From the NCBI GenBank assembly GCA_002686945.1, contig NYYZ01000029.1, positions 124,001 through 188,000 on the forward strand: a DNA stretch of 64,000 bases, written 5' to 3'. Each line of letters starts with the position of its first letter. Within the stretch, counting starts at the first letter, position 1. Shown one piece after another: positions 53,316 through 62,926 of this stretch. Under the pieces are notes generated by a model. The model saw only the letters and a list, made by a program, of their open reading frames with translations, was not told the origin of the DNA and searched no databases. The stretch is from Planctomycetota bacterium (GTDB taxonomy: Bacteria; Planctomycetota; UBA1135; GCA-002686595). The translations under genes and the position numbers were made by a program.

Positions 53316-55124
53316 TCAGCGGGCGAAAGGCAAGCCCTCGGGAGCTTCCCAGTCCAGGCGCAAGAAATCCAATGCTGGAGGGTCCCACACTCCGCCAGGC
53401 AGGACTTCCAGTTCTACCAACACGCGCACGGACCCTTCCCCTTGCAGCAAACCAGGATGACGCACGACCAGCTCTCGCTCCAGGGCAACATCTGCGGGGA
53501 GGAAACCCACCCTCCAACGCCCCGTTCCTTCCCGTCCGCCGACAACTAGCCGACCCCAATCGTAACGCTGGCTGACCTCGCGTGGGAGGGGCGAGGAGAT
53601 AGCCGCGAAGAGCAGGGGCTTCTGCAGGGGGTTGAGATGTGGTTGATCCACCAGCACCCCCGGCAAGGACGAAGGAATCCCAGGCAGATCCAAGCCACCA
53701 CCCTCTCCCAAGAGGTGCAAGTGTTCGCTCTTGCAGCGCACGCTGCCGTTGATGCGTACTCGACCTCCGGCCACCAGTATCAGGGGCGTGTCTACCTGCA
53801 CCTCCCCTGTGATGATCAGATCCCCACCCGCAATCAGGACAGTCCATTCGCGTCCGCTTGCGAGCGCCTGATCCAGAAGGACAGACAGCAGAACCGGTTG
53901 ATCAGGCGAACCATGATCCTGCACAGGATCCACAGCTTGGCCTTGGCGTTGGCGCAGGAGGGAACCATCAATGCGCAAGGAACCCTGACTGCGCAGAATC
54001 ACGAGGCCCGCATTGTCCAGGAACTCGGCCTTGGATCCCGCAGGAACAGTCAGCTGAATGGCCTCACGCTGACCTTGTGTCTGCTCGCCGGTCAGCACCA
54101 CTACGCCCTCATGCCCATCCCCACTGGCCGCAGGCAGGGCAACACTGAGTTCCCCTCGGTCGGACCAGGTGGCGGTGCCGTCTGCCCAGGGAATTCGCTG
54201 GGGGGACTTGCCATGGGCATCGAGGAACTCCAAGCGGATAGTCGAGTCCGGGCCAAAGCCCCTGGGCAAGATACGTAGCCGCGCCAGGGTGATGGGCTCC
54301 GCTTCACTCCAAGCAAGATTCCCGCCCATGTCCATCAGGCTGGGCTGGGGAACGCCGCGCAGAAGGTACCCGCCCTCAGACAGCCGCGCATCCGGCCAAA
54401 ACTGGATACGCGCACAGGAACCGGTCGCCAGGGATTGGAAGTGATTGTTCTGCACCAGGCGGGCGTGCAGCCCCGCCACTCGGCCCAGGACTCCCTGCTG
54501 AGTACCAGGCGCGCTGATATCTGCCTCAATCCAGAACTCTTCAGAGACCAATGAGCTGGGATCGAGGGGTTCATCACAGACAAGCACAATCGCCTCCCCG
54601 CGCTGCAACAACAAGGGCGCACCGGGGGCAGTCCCAGGAGGCCGCAGCGGCTCGCAACGCCCGGGATCCATGGAGAGATCAAACAAGCTCGGCCCTGGCC
54701 TGATCTCCTTGGCCACAAAGTCATGGCGCAGAGTCTGAGCCAGATGCGCACCACCCTGAGCACGGATTCCATCGGGCCGAGGAAAACCCGTCAGCACCAG
54801 GGAGTGGCGCAGTCCCGGACGATAGCCCCCATCCATCCGATCAGATCGCAGGATGGGCTTGGGCCAGAAGGTCAGATGAACGCCATCCACCTCCCAGCGC
54901 CCGGGTATTGCAGTGCCCTCCGAGAGCACCCGCGCGCTCTGCCGCGTAATCGAGGCCAGATCCACCTCCTGATCAAAGGTCACAACCAGAGGCTCGTTGA
55001 GATACACGCGGGCGCCGCCAGGAGGCGTAATCTCAAGCACAACCAGGGGGCGCAGCTGCTCCTCCGGTCGGCTGCAGGACCAAAGGCAGGTCAGAATCAG
55101 AAGAGGGACGGTAGCTTTTCTCAC
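53316..55124 (-). CDS. Surface lipoprotein with Ig-like and beta-helical domains
   Basis: This 602-residue protein has a lipoprotein signal (LTCLWSC near residue 17). An SbsA/Big_5-type Ig domain follows at about 30-125 (NEPLVVTFDQEVDLASITRQ). The region from about 360 to 520 carries successive short strands with x-x-G-x-L-x-I-x-G patterns (GSLRIDGSLL, GGDLIITGEVQVD, GGRVRINGSV), as in right-handed beta-helices or beta-rolls. The strand pattern closely recalls the Gly-rich central region of the next upstream gene and of the lipoprotein at 38152, so the three look paralogous. A surface-structural role is inferred; no enzymatic motif is seen. Confidence 0.78.
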   Translation of the reverse strand: MRKATVPLLILTCLWSCSRPEEQLRPLVVLEITPPGGARVYLNEPLVVTFDQEVDLASITRQSARVLSEGTAIPGRWEVDGVHLTFWPKPILRSDRMDGGYRPGLRHSLVLTGFPRPDGIRAQGGAHLAQTLRHDFVAKEIRPGPSLFDLSMDPGRCEPLRPPGTAPGAPLLLQRGEAIVLVCDEPLDPSSLVSEEFWIEADISAPGTQQGVLGRVAGLHARLVQNNHFQSLATGSCARIQFWPDARLSEGGYLLRGVPQPSLMDMGGNLAWSEAEPITLARLRILPRGFGPDSTIRLEFLDAHGKSPQRIPWADGTATWSDRGELSVALPAASGDGHEGVVVLTGEQTQGQREAIQLTVPAGSKAEFLDNAGLVILRSQGSLRIDGSLLRQRQGQAVDPVQDHGSPDQPVLLSVLLDQALASGREWTVLIAGGDLIITGEVQVDTPLILVAGGRVRINGSVRCKSEHLHLLGEGGGLDLPGIPSSLPGVLVDQPHLNPLQKPLLFAAISSPLPREVSQRYDWGRLVVGGREGTGRWRVGFLPADVALERELVVRHPGLLQGEGSVRVLVELEVLPGGVWDPPALDFLRLDWEAPEGLPFAR

Positions 55125-55207
55125 GGCTGATACCCGGGATTCTAGCAGCCCGCCCGGGCTGAAGTGAATACGCCCACCGAGGTGCGGCGGGGGAGCAGGA
55201 CGGGGTT

Positions 55208-58200
55208 CTAGTCCGCCCCGAACTCAAAGGGAATCTTCATGAACAGCAAAGCCGGCAGGGGGGTGTTCAGCGGATCGCCAAGGTCAAACTCCACTTCAAA
55301 GCGGAAGAAATCCCAGATGCTTCCATCGTTCATGTCTGTGATATCCCTGGCAAGATCCGTGGAGGTCACCGTGAAGGCACCGCTGGCTGAGGGATTGCCA
55401 GCCACATCCGTGGTGGTGGCATCAAAGCCGAACCGAATACTGGCATCTGCCGAGAAGTTGTCCCAGATGCCTTGAGTTTCCACTCGGAAATGGTGCGGGC
55501 GCAAACTGGCAAACACCGTGGTCGCCTGGAATAGGGTCAAGTCCACCCCAGCACCAGCGGTACAACGCAACTGGTCATTGACCGCGTCGTAGACCACACT
55601 GATCGCTTCAAAGTCCAAGCTTAGGGTCGGAGTGACCGCAGCATCTCCCAGCACGATCGCAAAGCGTCGAGCCATGGAAGGGGTGACCCGATAGGTGTCA
55701 GGCATACCGGACGCATCAAAGACCAAGGTTCCGCCATCCGGAGTAATGAAGGGGGCGACGAGCCCAAGAGGATCCAGAGGTGAGGCGGCAATTACCGGGG
55801 GCAGTTCAAGTACCGTATCCCCGACCGGTCCATGCAGTACCTTGCCAATGTCATTGGCATCTCCTGTGACCTGCACACCCATGATCGGCGTAAAGGAAGC
55901 TGGCACATTGGCCGGGTTGATTCGGGCCAGTCCAAGGGGAATCCAAAGGGATCGGGCCGCAGACTTGGGACCAAAGAAAGGCACCAGGTTATTGCTCATG
56001 GGCACGCCTTCAAGATCAATGCCCGGCTGATTGGTCTGTAGCTCGATCACGCGCTCTTCGACTTGTACTGGATCCAGCCAACCCAAGGGCGGGGGAGCGA
56101 TCACTTGCGTCGGATCAAGAGGATTCACAAGGCTCGCACCGACCAGCGCCATCTCCCCATAGACCTGCCCTGTCTGGCCATCAGCCAGAACTGCCGGCAG
56201 GTTGATGTCTTCGGCGGGAGTCGCCACATGGAGTTGGATGATCCCCGGACCACCGTCGCCACCAGCGCCCAGCACCGGCCCCATGGGATCATTGAAGCCC
56301 TGGGTCGAGATTGAGAAGCAACCGATACAACGATAAGGAGGCGCATCTTCGAGTCCGTTGGGACAACCAATTGGCACGTTGTCAACGAACGAACGGGGGA
56401 TGCAATCGCAGCGCCAAGCAGTGCCACCGTTTGCACCGGACCCACCGTGGTCCGCAGCACCCGCACCACCCTGGCCGCCAACCGCACTCAATGCACGAGA
56501 ACTGCTGAAATTTGGCCAGCCGGTACCAGTAGTCAAACCACTGTCTCTATACCACTGCTGGGAGCCTTCCGCGAGGCCCAGGATGTTCACCTTGCCTGCT
56601 GTTGAAAAGATAATGTGACCGCCAGCACCACCGCCAGAGCCACCCCCCACACGGTCGAAGAAGTTGGTGTTCTCGCCACCGCCCCCCTCGCCGCCATTCG
56701 CAAACACGCTGCCACCCTCACCAATGGTGATGTCTTCAAGAGCGAGGATCCTAAGACCGCCGCCACCACCGCCGCCACCAGAGCCCTTTTCGTCTCCGGT
56801 GATCTGGAAGGGCTGCAAGGGGAACGAATTGGACGAGACGGCGTCTCCACCAGCACCCCCACCACCGCCAGCGTAGGTCTTGCTCAGCTCGCCCACCACC
56901 AGGGAGCCCTCGGCAGTAATCATCTGACCAAAGAAGTTGTTACCCTCATCTTCGTCAACGAAGGGGTCTTCTCCGATGGCACCACCCTGGGCACGAACCG
57001 CCTGGCTGATGGCACCCTTGCCATTCGGTGAACCACCACGACCAGGTTCAGGGTCCATTCCAATCAAGATCTGAGCACGCAACATGGGCGTGTCCGGACT
57101 GTTCGATACCGGGGTCCCATCGTGGTCATAGAACACGGTCGATCCGAAAGAGGGGCCCCCACCTCCGGATGCGCGCCGGTTGTTGGTTCCGCCGGTGTTG
57201 TAAGTCGTCTCACCGCCAATCCCTCCTCGGTTGGCAACTCCAAAGGCACCGAAGCCGTCACCGCCTTTGGGCGTCGATTGGGAGGTAAGGAAGGAACCAG
57301 TACCTCCGCGCCCCCCGCCTCCGTTGCCGGTGGCTCCCAACTCAGGGAAGTTGGTGGTATTGAGAGTGCCCACGCCCGGGTTGTCACTGCCATTGACCGA
57401 CAACTCGCCATTGATCACAACCTCGCCACTGGCCAGGATCGTCAAGGGGTTGGGTCCCAGGACGATTACGCGGGAACCTGGGTTGATACGGAAATCATGG
57501 ATGTCCACGACTCCGTTGATCACCGTCTGGGTCGTCACGGGAATTCCACCCGGGCCGCCGAGAATCTGGCTGGTTACCGTGTCCAAGATGACGGTCTCGG
57601 GGCCACTGAAACCCACCACCCAATCAAAGTCGCCGCCGGGGCCGCCGGTACCGCCAAAATCAAAGCTGGCGCGCAAGACACCCTCGCCCCAACTAGCGGA
57701 CGGCTGACCCAGGGGGGTGGTCCCATCCTGACGGGAATCGGCCACGCCCGCGGGGTGGTCAAAGTCCTCAGTCAACTCATCAAACTCCTTGTCAAAATCG
57801 TTGGAGGAGATAGCTGTCACCATCCTCGCCGCGCCAACATTGTCCGAAGGCAACCCATCACCGGTCAGGTCACTGAAGCCCTGCCTGATGTTGAGACGCA
57901 TACGCTTACCCTGGGGGACGACCCCCAGAGGGGTCACGCGCAAGGCAGCACCGGTAGATGTGCAGTTTGCGATCAACTCGACCTGGGTACCAAATCCAGC
58001 GAAGTCACCGACCCCATCCTGCTGTTCATACTCCAGGGCGATCAGGTTCGAACTGATGTTCTCAGGAGAAGAAATGATCGGCTGGTTGAAGAAGACCACC
58101 AGGGACCATTGGCTATCCACGTCGGAGTACTTGTTCAGCAAAGGAAAATACTGGCTCCCACCGGGAGGGATCAACTCACCCTGCTGAGTGGTGAGTTGCT

Positions 58201-58834
58201 GATAGAAGTACTCGCGAGATCCATCGCCACGCTCCAGGTAGGTCGCATCCAAGTCGTCGACGGCCACCCCACCACGAAGTCGAACGCGCACATCAGGCGG
58301 CCCGGGAACCGTGTCCAGGAAGAGCGCTTGAGGATCCGTGGAGTCCGGAGTCTGGAAGGTGACCACCAGCCCCTGTGTAACTCCGAATCCATTGGTGTCT
58401 TGCACAGTCACCCCATTCACAGTTGTGTCGAGCACATGCAGGGTATAGGTTCTGCCACCAGGCAAGAGACCCGCATCGGAGTTGTCCGCCAAGGTCGGAC
58501 AGGAGGGCTGAAAGCGCACGGTGACCGCATCCAGTTGACTGAAGGTACCCGTAGCCGAAAGGCCACTAGGGGTCGCAATTGAGATGGTGTTGAGCCCTAC
58601 TGTCGAAAAGTCCAGGGCACGGGTGAAGGTGATGTCAATCGCCCGGTTGATCTGCCAGATCTGAGCCTGGGAGACGGAGACCGACACGACATTGAAGCCA
58701 TTGGCACCGCCGGTGTCGGAGCCGCCGGATCCGGCGTCACTTATTGAACCTCCACAGCCGACCGAGATCATGGGCACTGCCAGAAGAAGAGAGATCAAGG
58801 ACTTGTTCACACGCATTGTTCGAAGAAGGGACAT
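55208..58834 (-). CDS. Giant surface lipoprotein with Ig-like and Gly-rich domains
   Basis: ATG at 58834 or 58816 places the signal peptide at the N-terminus (lipobox ISVGCGGS); a GTG at 58897 overlaps the upstream stop by GTGA but would add 21 odd residues. The product is 1,208 residues. Ig-like Big_5 domains (FTRALDFSTVGLNTISI) come first. A long Gly-rich region (about residues 500-900) follows, with beta-strands such as GEVVINGELSVNGSDNPG and stretches of up to nine Gly. A Cys cluster (CDC, C, CIGC near 56300-56425) interrupts it and may bind metal or form disulfides. The C-terminus is a beta-sandwich with no known domain. Adhesion or surface-layer structure is inferred. Confidence 0.8.
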   Translation of the reverse strand: MSLLRTMRVNKSLISLLLAVPMISVGCGGSISDAGSGGSDTGGANGFNVVSVSVSQAQIWQINRAIDITFTRALDFSTVGLNTISIATPSGLSATGTFSQLDAVTVRFQPSCPTLADNSDAGLLPGGRTYTLHVLDTTVNGVTVQDTNGFGVTQGLVVTFQTPDSTDPQALFLDTVPGPPDVRVRLRGGVAVDDLDATYLERGDGSREYFYQQLTTQQGELIPPGGSQYFPLLNKYSDVDSQWSLVVFFNQPIISSPENISSNLIALEYEQQDGVGDFAGFGTQVELIANCTSTGAALRVTPLGVVPQGKRMRLNIRQGFSDLTGDGLPSDNVGAARMVTAISSNDFDKEFDELTEDFDHPAGVADSRQDGTTPLGQPSASWGEGVLRASFDFGGTGGPGGDFDWVVGFSGPETVILDTVTSQILGGPGGIPVTTQTVINGVVDIHDFRINPGSRVIVLGPNPLTILASGEVVINGELSVNGSDNPGVGTLNTTNFPELGATGNGGGGRGGTGSFLTSQSTPKGGDGFGAFGVANRGGIGGETTYNTGGTNNRRASGGGGPSFGSTVFYDHDGTPVSNSPDTPMLRAQILIGMDPEPGRGGSPNGKGAISQAVRAQGGAIGEDPFVDEDEGNNFFGQMITAEGSLVVGELSKTYAGGGGGAGGDAVSSNSFPLQPFQITGDEKGSGGGGGGGGLRILALEDITIGEGGSVFANGGEGGGGENTNFFDRVGGGSGGGAGGHIIFSTAGKVNILGLAEGSQQWYRDSGLTTGTGWPNFSSSRALSAVGGQGGAGAADHGGSGANGGTAWRCDCIPRSFVDNVPIGCPNGLEDAPPYRCIGCFSISTQGFNDPMGPVLGAGGDGGPGIIQLHVATPAEDINLPAVLADGQTGQVYGEMALVGASLVNPLDPTQVIAPPPLGWLDPVQVEERVIELQTNQPGIDLEGVPMSNNLVPFFGPKSAARSLWIPLGLARINPANVPASFTPIMGVQVTGDANDIGKVLHGPVGDTVLELPPVIAASPLDPLGLVAPFITPDGGTLVFDASGMPDTYRVTPSMARRFAIVLGDAAVTPTLSLDFEAISVVYDAVNDQLRCTAGAGVDLTLFQATTVFASLRPHHFRVETQGIWDNFSADASIRFGFDATTTDVAGNPSASGAFTVTSTDLARDITDMNDGSIWDFFRFEVEFDLGDPLNTPLPALLFMKIPFEFGAD

Positions 58835-58893
58835 GAGGTTTTCTTGGGAGGGGGGGGAGTTGGCCTCAAAGGCCATCTTGTTTGTGCAATCGA

Positions 58894-61800
58894 TCACTCT
58901 TGCCAGGACAGCGCCAGAGCTGAAAGCTCAGAACCAAGCCCGGAAATGGGGTTGTTGATGAAAGTGATCCGCATCTGGTAATACTTGGAACCGTTGATGA
59001 CGCTGATATCCGACTTCCATGTCTGGTCGTCGGTCAGGATTATGCCCCGGTTCATGCGGTTGGAGTTGTGGTTGGGCCACTCGTTCTCGCAATAGACGGC
59101 GGGGTCATCCCAATAGTGATCCCCGTAGATATCGAGGGTCAGGGCGCTTTCCAGGGCCGGATGCACCGTGGGATTAGGAGGTGCTCCCGCACAAGTCGTC
59201 GGGAACACAAAGGTACTATGGACACTGATGTCCACCGCCCCACGGAAATCCAATTCAATCGATGTACCCGAAGGCTGATCCGCCAGAGATGGCTCCATGA
59301 TCGGGTCACTGTAGATCGGATCGCCGAAGGTACCGCCAACGGCAGCAGGATCTGTAGCGGGGAACCAGATCGAAGTGCTGCGGCTGATGCGCACGACAAA
59401 ATCCACCGCGCCTATATAGAAGGAATTGTCCCGACCATAGGTTGACGCGCCGTTGGATCCTGGATTGAAGCCACCGTTGGCAAAGGTCTCCGTGTCCGGG
59501 TTGCGGGGAATTTGATTGCCCTGCTGATTCGTACCCCCTGTGGAGAAGGCACGGAAGTACGGACGTGAAGAAGAGTTCGCGCCCAGCACAATGTCGAATG
59601 GGTTCGCGCCTACAGCCCCGTCATCAGGGAAACAGCGCACCTCGAACAGGAGGGGCAGGCCAATTGAGCCCACATGTCCGGCGGGATAGTAAGGGTTTCC
59701 CGGCGTAGGCAGGTTGAGCACCACATACTCCTGCCTGGGGGGAACACCGTTGCTGGAGTTGCCCCCGCGGGCCAGCACTGAGCTGTCTCGCCAGGTCCAG
59801 TACACGTGCTCTTCCGGAGGCAGATCCCTGTTGAGGGGATAGGGCATCAGCTTGGTCCCATTGGAAGCCACCTGCAACGCGCCAGGCAGCACGTTGTAGC
59901 CCAATTGCCGAGGATGGACCACCGTGGGTGGATCCTCCGACTGGTTCACATAGTTGTTGGCGAACTGATGACGCAACCCAGAGTTCTGATACTGGGGAAA
60001 GAGCGAACCGGGGTCGATATACTCATCCGGAGTGAATTTGCAGTGGGCCATGACCAACTCAAAGTGCTCATAGTTGTCAGAGAGCACCTGGCCACCGGCA
60101 GGCGACCAGTAGATCCCCTCCACATCCAAGTTATGGTTTGTGTTGTCCGTCAGGGCAAAAGCGAAATCCACATAGCGATAGACCGTCATCATGCGGGATC
60201 CGAAGCGCGACAGGGGAGTCTGCACACCCTGAGGAAAAGGGGTCATCGCGGCGGCAAGGGGCTGGCTCTGGTCAGCCAGACCAATGAATCGAACAGTGGG
60301 CCTCGGACGAATCAACTGTTTTTGGATGTCGAACAGGTGCTGTCCGCCATACTCGGGCAACAGACCGGTATCCACGTCCCCCACCGGAGGTTCTTCATCG
60401 GGACTGGTGAAGCGACTCACGCGACCCCCATTGGCCACACCGGGATTGGTGCTGCCGACCTTCATCTCGATGGAGGGCAGGCCTTCCAGCAAGGGGTTGC
60501 CCGCCAAATCGGTGGGGCCCGTCTCACCAGTCACCACGGTCAAGAAGTAGGACTCGGTTTCGCCCAGGGTGTGGGCCAGTGACAGGTCAGGTCGAAATGT
60601 GAACGCCCGCAGGTCAAGTGTCTGACTCACCGAACCCACCACATAGGAACTGGAAGGCAGGGGCGGATCCAAGGGGCCCGGGGCCGGCTGACGAGTCAAG
60701 GTCAAGGAGTCAAAGGCGGTCATGGATGCCGGGTCCATGGGTTCGCTGAATCGCAGAGCGGCTGTCGAATCCGTGTAGATTCCCTCCGCTGGAAAGGCCG
60801 GAAAACCCGCCGGCTGAGGCAAGATCTGAACGAAGCAAGGTGCCTTGGCAGCGTCGGACTGAGGGTCATAGGCAGCTCGATAGGAAACCGGGCCAATGGC
60901 GGTCGAAACCCAGGTTGCCGGACCCGCTCCACCCGGACCATCCCAGGCTTCGGGGTAGAGCAGCAAGCGCACTGTGAAGTTCTCCGCAATTCCATCACCC
61001 GGGTCCACGGGAGCGGCGAAACTGGTGACTTCCGCGTACACCGTACCCTGAACCAGCACATCCCCGGGGCGCGGGGTCTGGGCACAGGTCCCCGAGTCAA
61101 ACACCAGGCGCGGGACGGTGAATTCTCCGGGAGCGCCGTCAATCAACGGCTGGGGTGAGAAGCCGATAGGAATACGAGCCGGGCTGGCACCGACCACCAC
61201 CGGCGGAGTGAAGTCGGGCATGAAGCCATTGTATTGATCCCCTGTGTTCGAGCCCCCCGAGCGCATGGCCCGGATCACGTCCTGGGTTGGTGAGCTGAAG
61301 TCCGCCTGCCCGTTGTTGGCCGCATCCAGGGAATGTCCGGAAAGGTTGCGCAGAATCGTGTTCTGGCCCACCAGGCCCGCCTCCACAGAGGGGATCCGCA
61401 GCAGCACATTGGTCTGATTCACATCCACGCTCTGGGGCAGGCCAACGCCATTGATCGCCATGGGCGGATCCGTGGCAAAAGATTCGATCTCGCTGACGGT
61501 GAAATCAATCAGCACGCGAGTGGAGTACAAGGACGCGATGCCATCCCCGTTCGGATCAGCCAGGTCCCCGTAATTGGAATCAGCAAAGATACGCGCCTCG
61601 AAAGGAATCGACGAGGGCACGCCCACCATCAGGCGCAGCGTTTCATGTGATATCGTTGACACATCAAGCAGATCATCGAACTGCACCGATAGAGTCGAGT
61701 TGCGCGGAACCTGCGAGTAGACCCCTGCCTGACCTGGCGCGAGGGGCGTAATGAAACTGATCGTCTCCCCTGCTGAACGCAAGAGGGTGTAGAACTGATC

Positions 61801-62232
61801 GTAACCTCCACCGGTGGCCAGATCAGTCACATCACGCATGATGATCAAGGCCTCTTCGCTGGTAACCGGGTTGGTCTCAAGCAGATAGTTGCTGTCCGAG
61901 GTCAAGGCACCTCCGATCACGAAATCAGTGTTCATGGCAACGCGCAGGCCCTCAGCGTCCAAACCAAACACACTGACCTTGCGTCCCCAGGAGACCCGGG
62001 CCAGACGCAGGTTGGAGGCGTTTCCACTCTGATTGTAGTCGACGATGAATGAGAGCCCGGAGCCCGCGGGATCAGATACGACCGATCCGGGGGCGTTCGC
62101 AGAAATCAGGCCAGAGCCCGCGTCTCCGCCACAGCCAGCCAAAGTCAGACACGCCAGCGCAAAGCTGGCCTGCAGTAGTGCAGCAATGGTCAGAGGAAGT
62201 GGTCGTCGCAAATCAAAAAGGAGCCTGTTCAT
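58894..62232 (-). CDS. Giant Ig-like-domain surface lipoprotein
   Basis: ATG at 62232 gives 1,112 residues with a lipoprotein signal (lipobox LTLAGC near residue 27). Several Big_5/SbsA-like Ig domains are scattered along it (VQFDDLLDVSTISHETLRL near 150, FSEPMDPASMTAFDSLTLTR near 495, and TDLAGNPLLEGLP near 570). The C-terminal half is a further series of beta-rich segments without Gly-rich runs. It differs from its neighbours in lacking the Gly-rich region but shares the Ig-like part. It lies immediately upstream of the 1,208-residue lipoprotein, so the two may be made together. Confidence 0.78.
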   Translation of the reverse strand: MNRLLFDLRRPLPLTIAALLQASFALACLTLAGCGGDAGSGLISANAPGSVVSDPAGSGLSFIVDYNQSGNASNLRLARVSWGRKVSVFGLDAEGLRVAMNTDFVIGGALTSDSNYLLETNPVTSEEALIIMRDVTDLATGGGYDQFYTLLRSAGETISFITPLAPGQAGVYSQVPRNSTLSVQFDDLLDVSTISHETLRLMVGVPSSIPFEARIFADSNYGDLADPNGDGIASLYSTRVLIDFTVSEIESFATDPPMAINGVGLPQSVDVNQTNVLLRIPSVEAGLVGQNTILRNLSGHSLDAANNGQADFSSPTQDVIRAMRSGGSNTGDQYNGFMPDFTPPVVVGASPARIPIGFSPQPLIDGAPGEFTVPRLVFDSGTCAQTPRPGDVLVQGTVYAEVTSFAAPVDPGDGIAENFTVRLLLYPEAWDGPGGAGPATWVSTAIGPVSYRAAYDPQSDAAKAPCFVQILPQPAGFPAFPAEGIYTDSTAALRFSEPMDPASMTAFDSLTLTRQPAPGPLDPPLPSSSYVVGSVSQTLDLRAFTFRPDLSLAHTLGETESYFLTVVTGETGPTDLAGNPLLEGLPSIEMKVGSTNPGVANGGRVSRFTSPDEEPPVGDVDTGLLPEYGGQHLFDIQKQLIRPRPTVRFIGLADQSQPLAAAMTPFPQGVQTPLSRFGSRMMTVYRYVDFAFALTDNTNHNLDVEGIYWSPAGGQVLSDNYEHFELVMAHCKFTPDEYIDPGSLFPQYQNSGLRHQFANNYVNQSEDPPTVVHPRQLGYNVLPGALQVASNGTKLMPYPLNRDLPPEEHVYWTWRDSSVLARGGNSSNGVPPRQEYVVLNLPTPGNPYYPAGHVGSIGLPLLFEVRCFPDDGAVGANPFDIVLGANSSSRPYFRAFSTGGTNQQGNQIPRNPDTETFANGGFNPGSNGASTYGRDNSFYIGAVDFVVRISRSTSIWFPATDPAAVGGTFGDPIYSDPIMEPSLADQPSGTSIELDFRGAVDISVHSTFVFPTTCAGAPPNPTVHPALESALTLDIYGDHYWDDPAVYCENEWPNHNSNRMNRGIILTDDQTWKSDISVINGSKYYQMRITFINNPISGLGSELSALALSWQE

Positions 62233-62926
62233 GGAAATGTATGACCGCTGCAATGAATTGCGTGCGGGGTCTAGTGGTCGCAGTTGGACCGCGCGCTCCC
62301 ACTGGGGGAATGCACGGCTCGTACTAAGCTGATGTCGTGTTCCCGGGCCTGCCCGGGGTAGCATCATCTGTGTGAAGATCGATCGACTTGTTGTGGATTG
62401 GGTTTGCAGGCCGCGCTACCCGAGGGGCACACGGCTGTTGGGGACACTGTTCTCAGGGGGGACGCTTCCTTGGACGCCCTAGTGTGGAACACCCTGCGGG
62501 GGGTCCACCATCGGGACGGACGCCACTGGGAGCACACGGTCGGGTTCACATTGTGATGACCTTGAGCCAGGGGTCAAGGGCAAGGACGCCAACAGTCAAG
62601 CCGGGGCGGCTAGGGGTTACCCTCCTGCACCCGCCAGGTCACCCCCCCCGGGGGCCTGGCAAAGGCAGTTCCGCCATCCGGCCGACGGCTGACACCCCCC
62701 TGCATGCAACTCCCGTTCCACGACTCGCCGGGCAGGACCCGGCTCCGCCATGGCCTGGAGACCCCTGGGAGGGGGGTAGGAGCCCGGAAACAACCCCGTG
62801 TACCACTTTGGGACTCCAAGATGGGCGCTGTCTGGGGTGCCCATGTGCGGAAGCGCACACTTCAATCCCCTCCCCTGGCTGGGCCCAGCCCGCGCCCAAG
62901 CCTCTCTCTGAGACCCATCGAAGCGC
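62233..62926. other. Long non-coding stretch between pyrB and a giant lipoprotein gene
   Basis: These 694 bases lie between the stop of pyrB and the start of the lipoprotein gene on the same strand. Frames are open on both strands because of GC content, but none shows a start context, signal or domain. Visible structure: a CCCGGGC-CT-GCCCGGG inverted repeat at 62342-62357 and a perfect 14-bp palindrome at 62877-62890. Expected content is the pyrB terminator region and the lipoprotein promoter. Confidence 0.5.

Noticed and set aside
56590-57310. Short GC-rich repeats that might be a CRISPR array or tandem repeats
   Set aside because: They are irregular codons for Gly-rich segments in one protein, without constant repeat length or unique spacers.
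57122-58582. 486-codon plus-strand frame inside the 1,208-residue lipoprotein gene
   Set aside because: Antisense shadow of a well-supported gene; composition mirrors its Gly-rich codons and no domain is seen.
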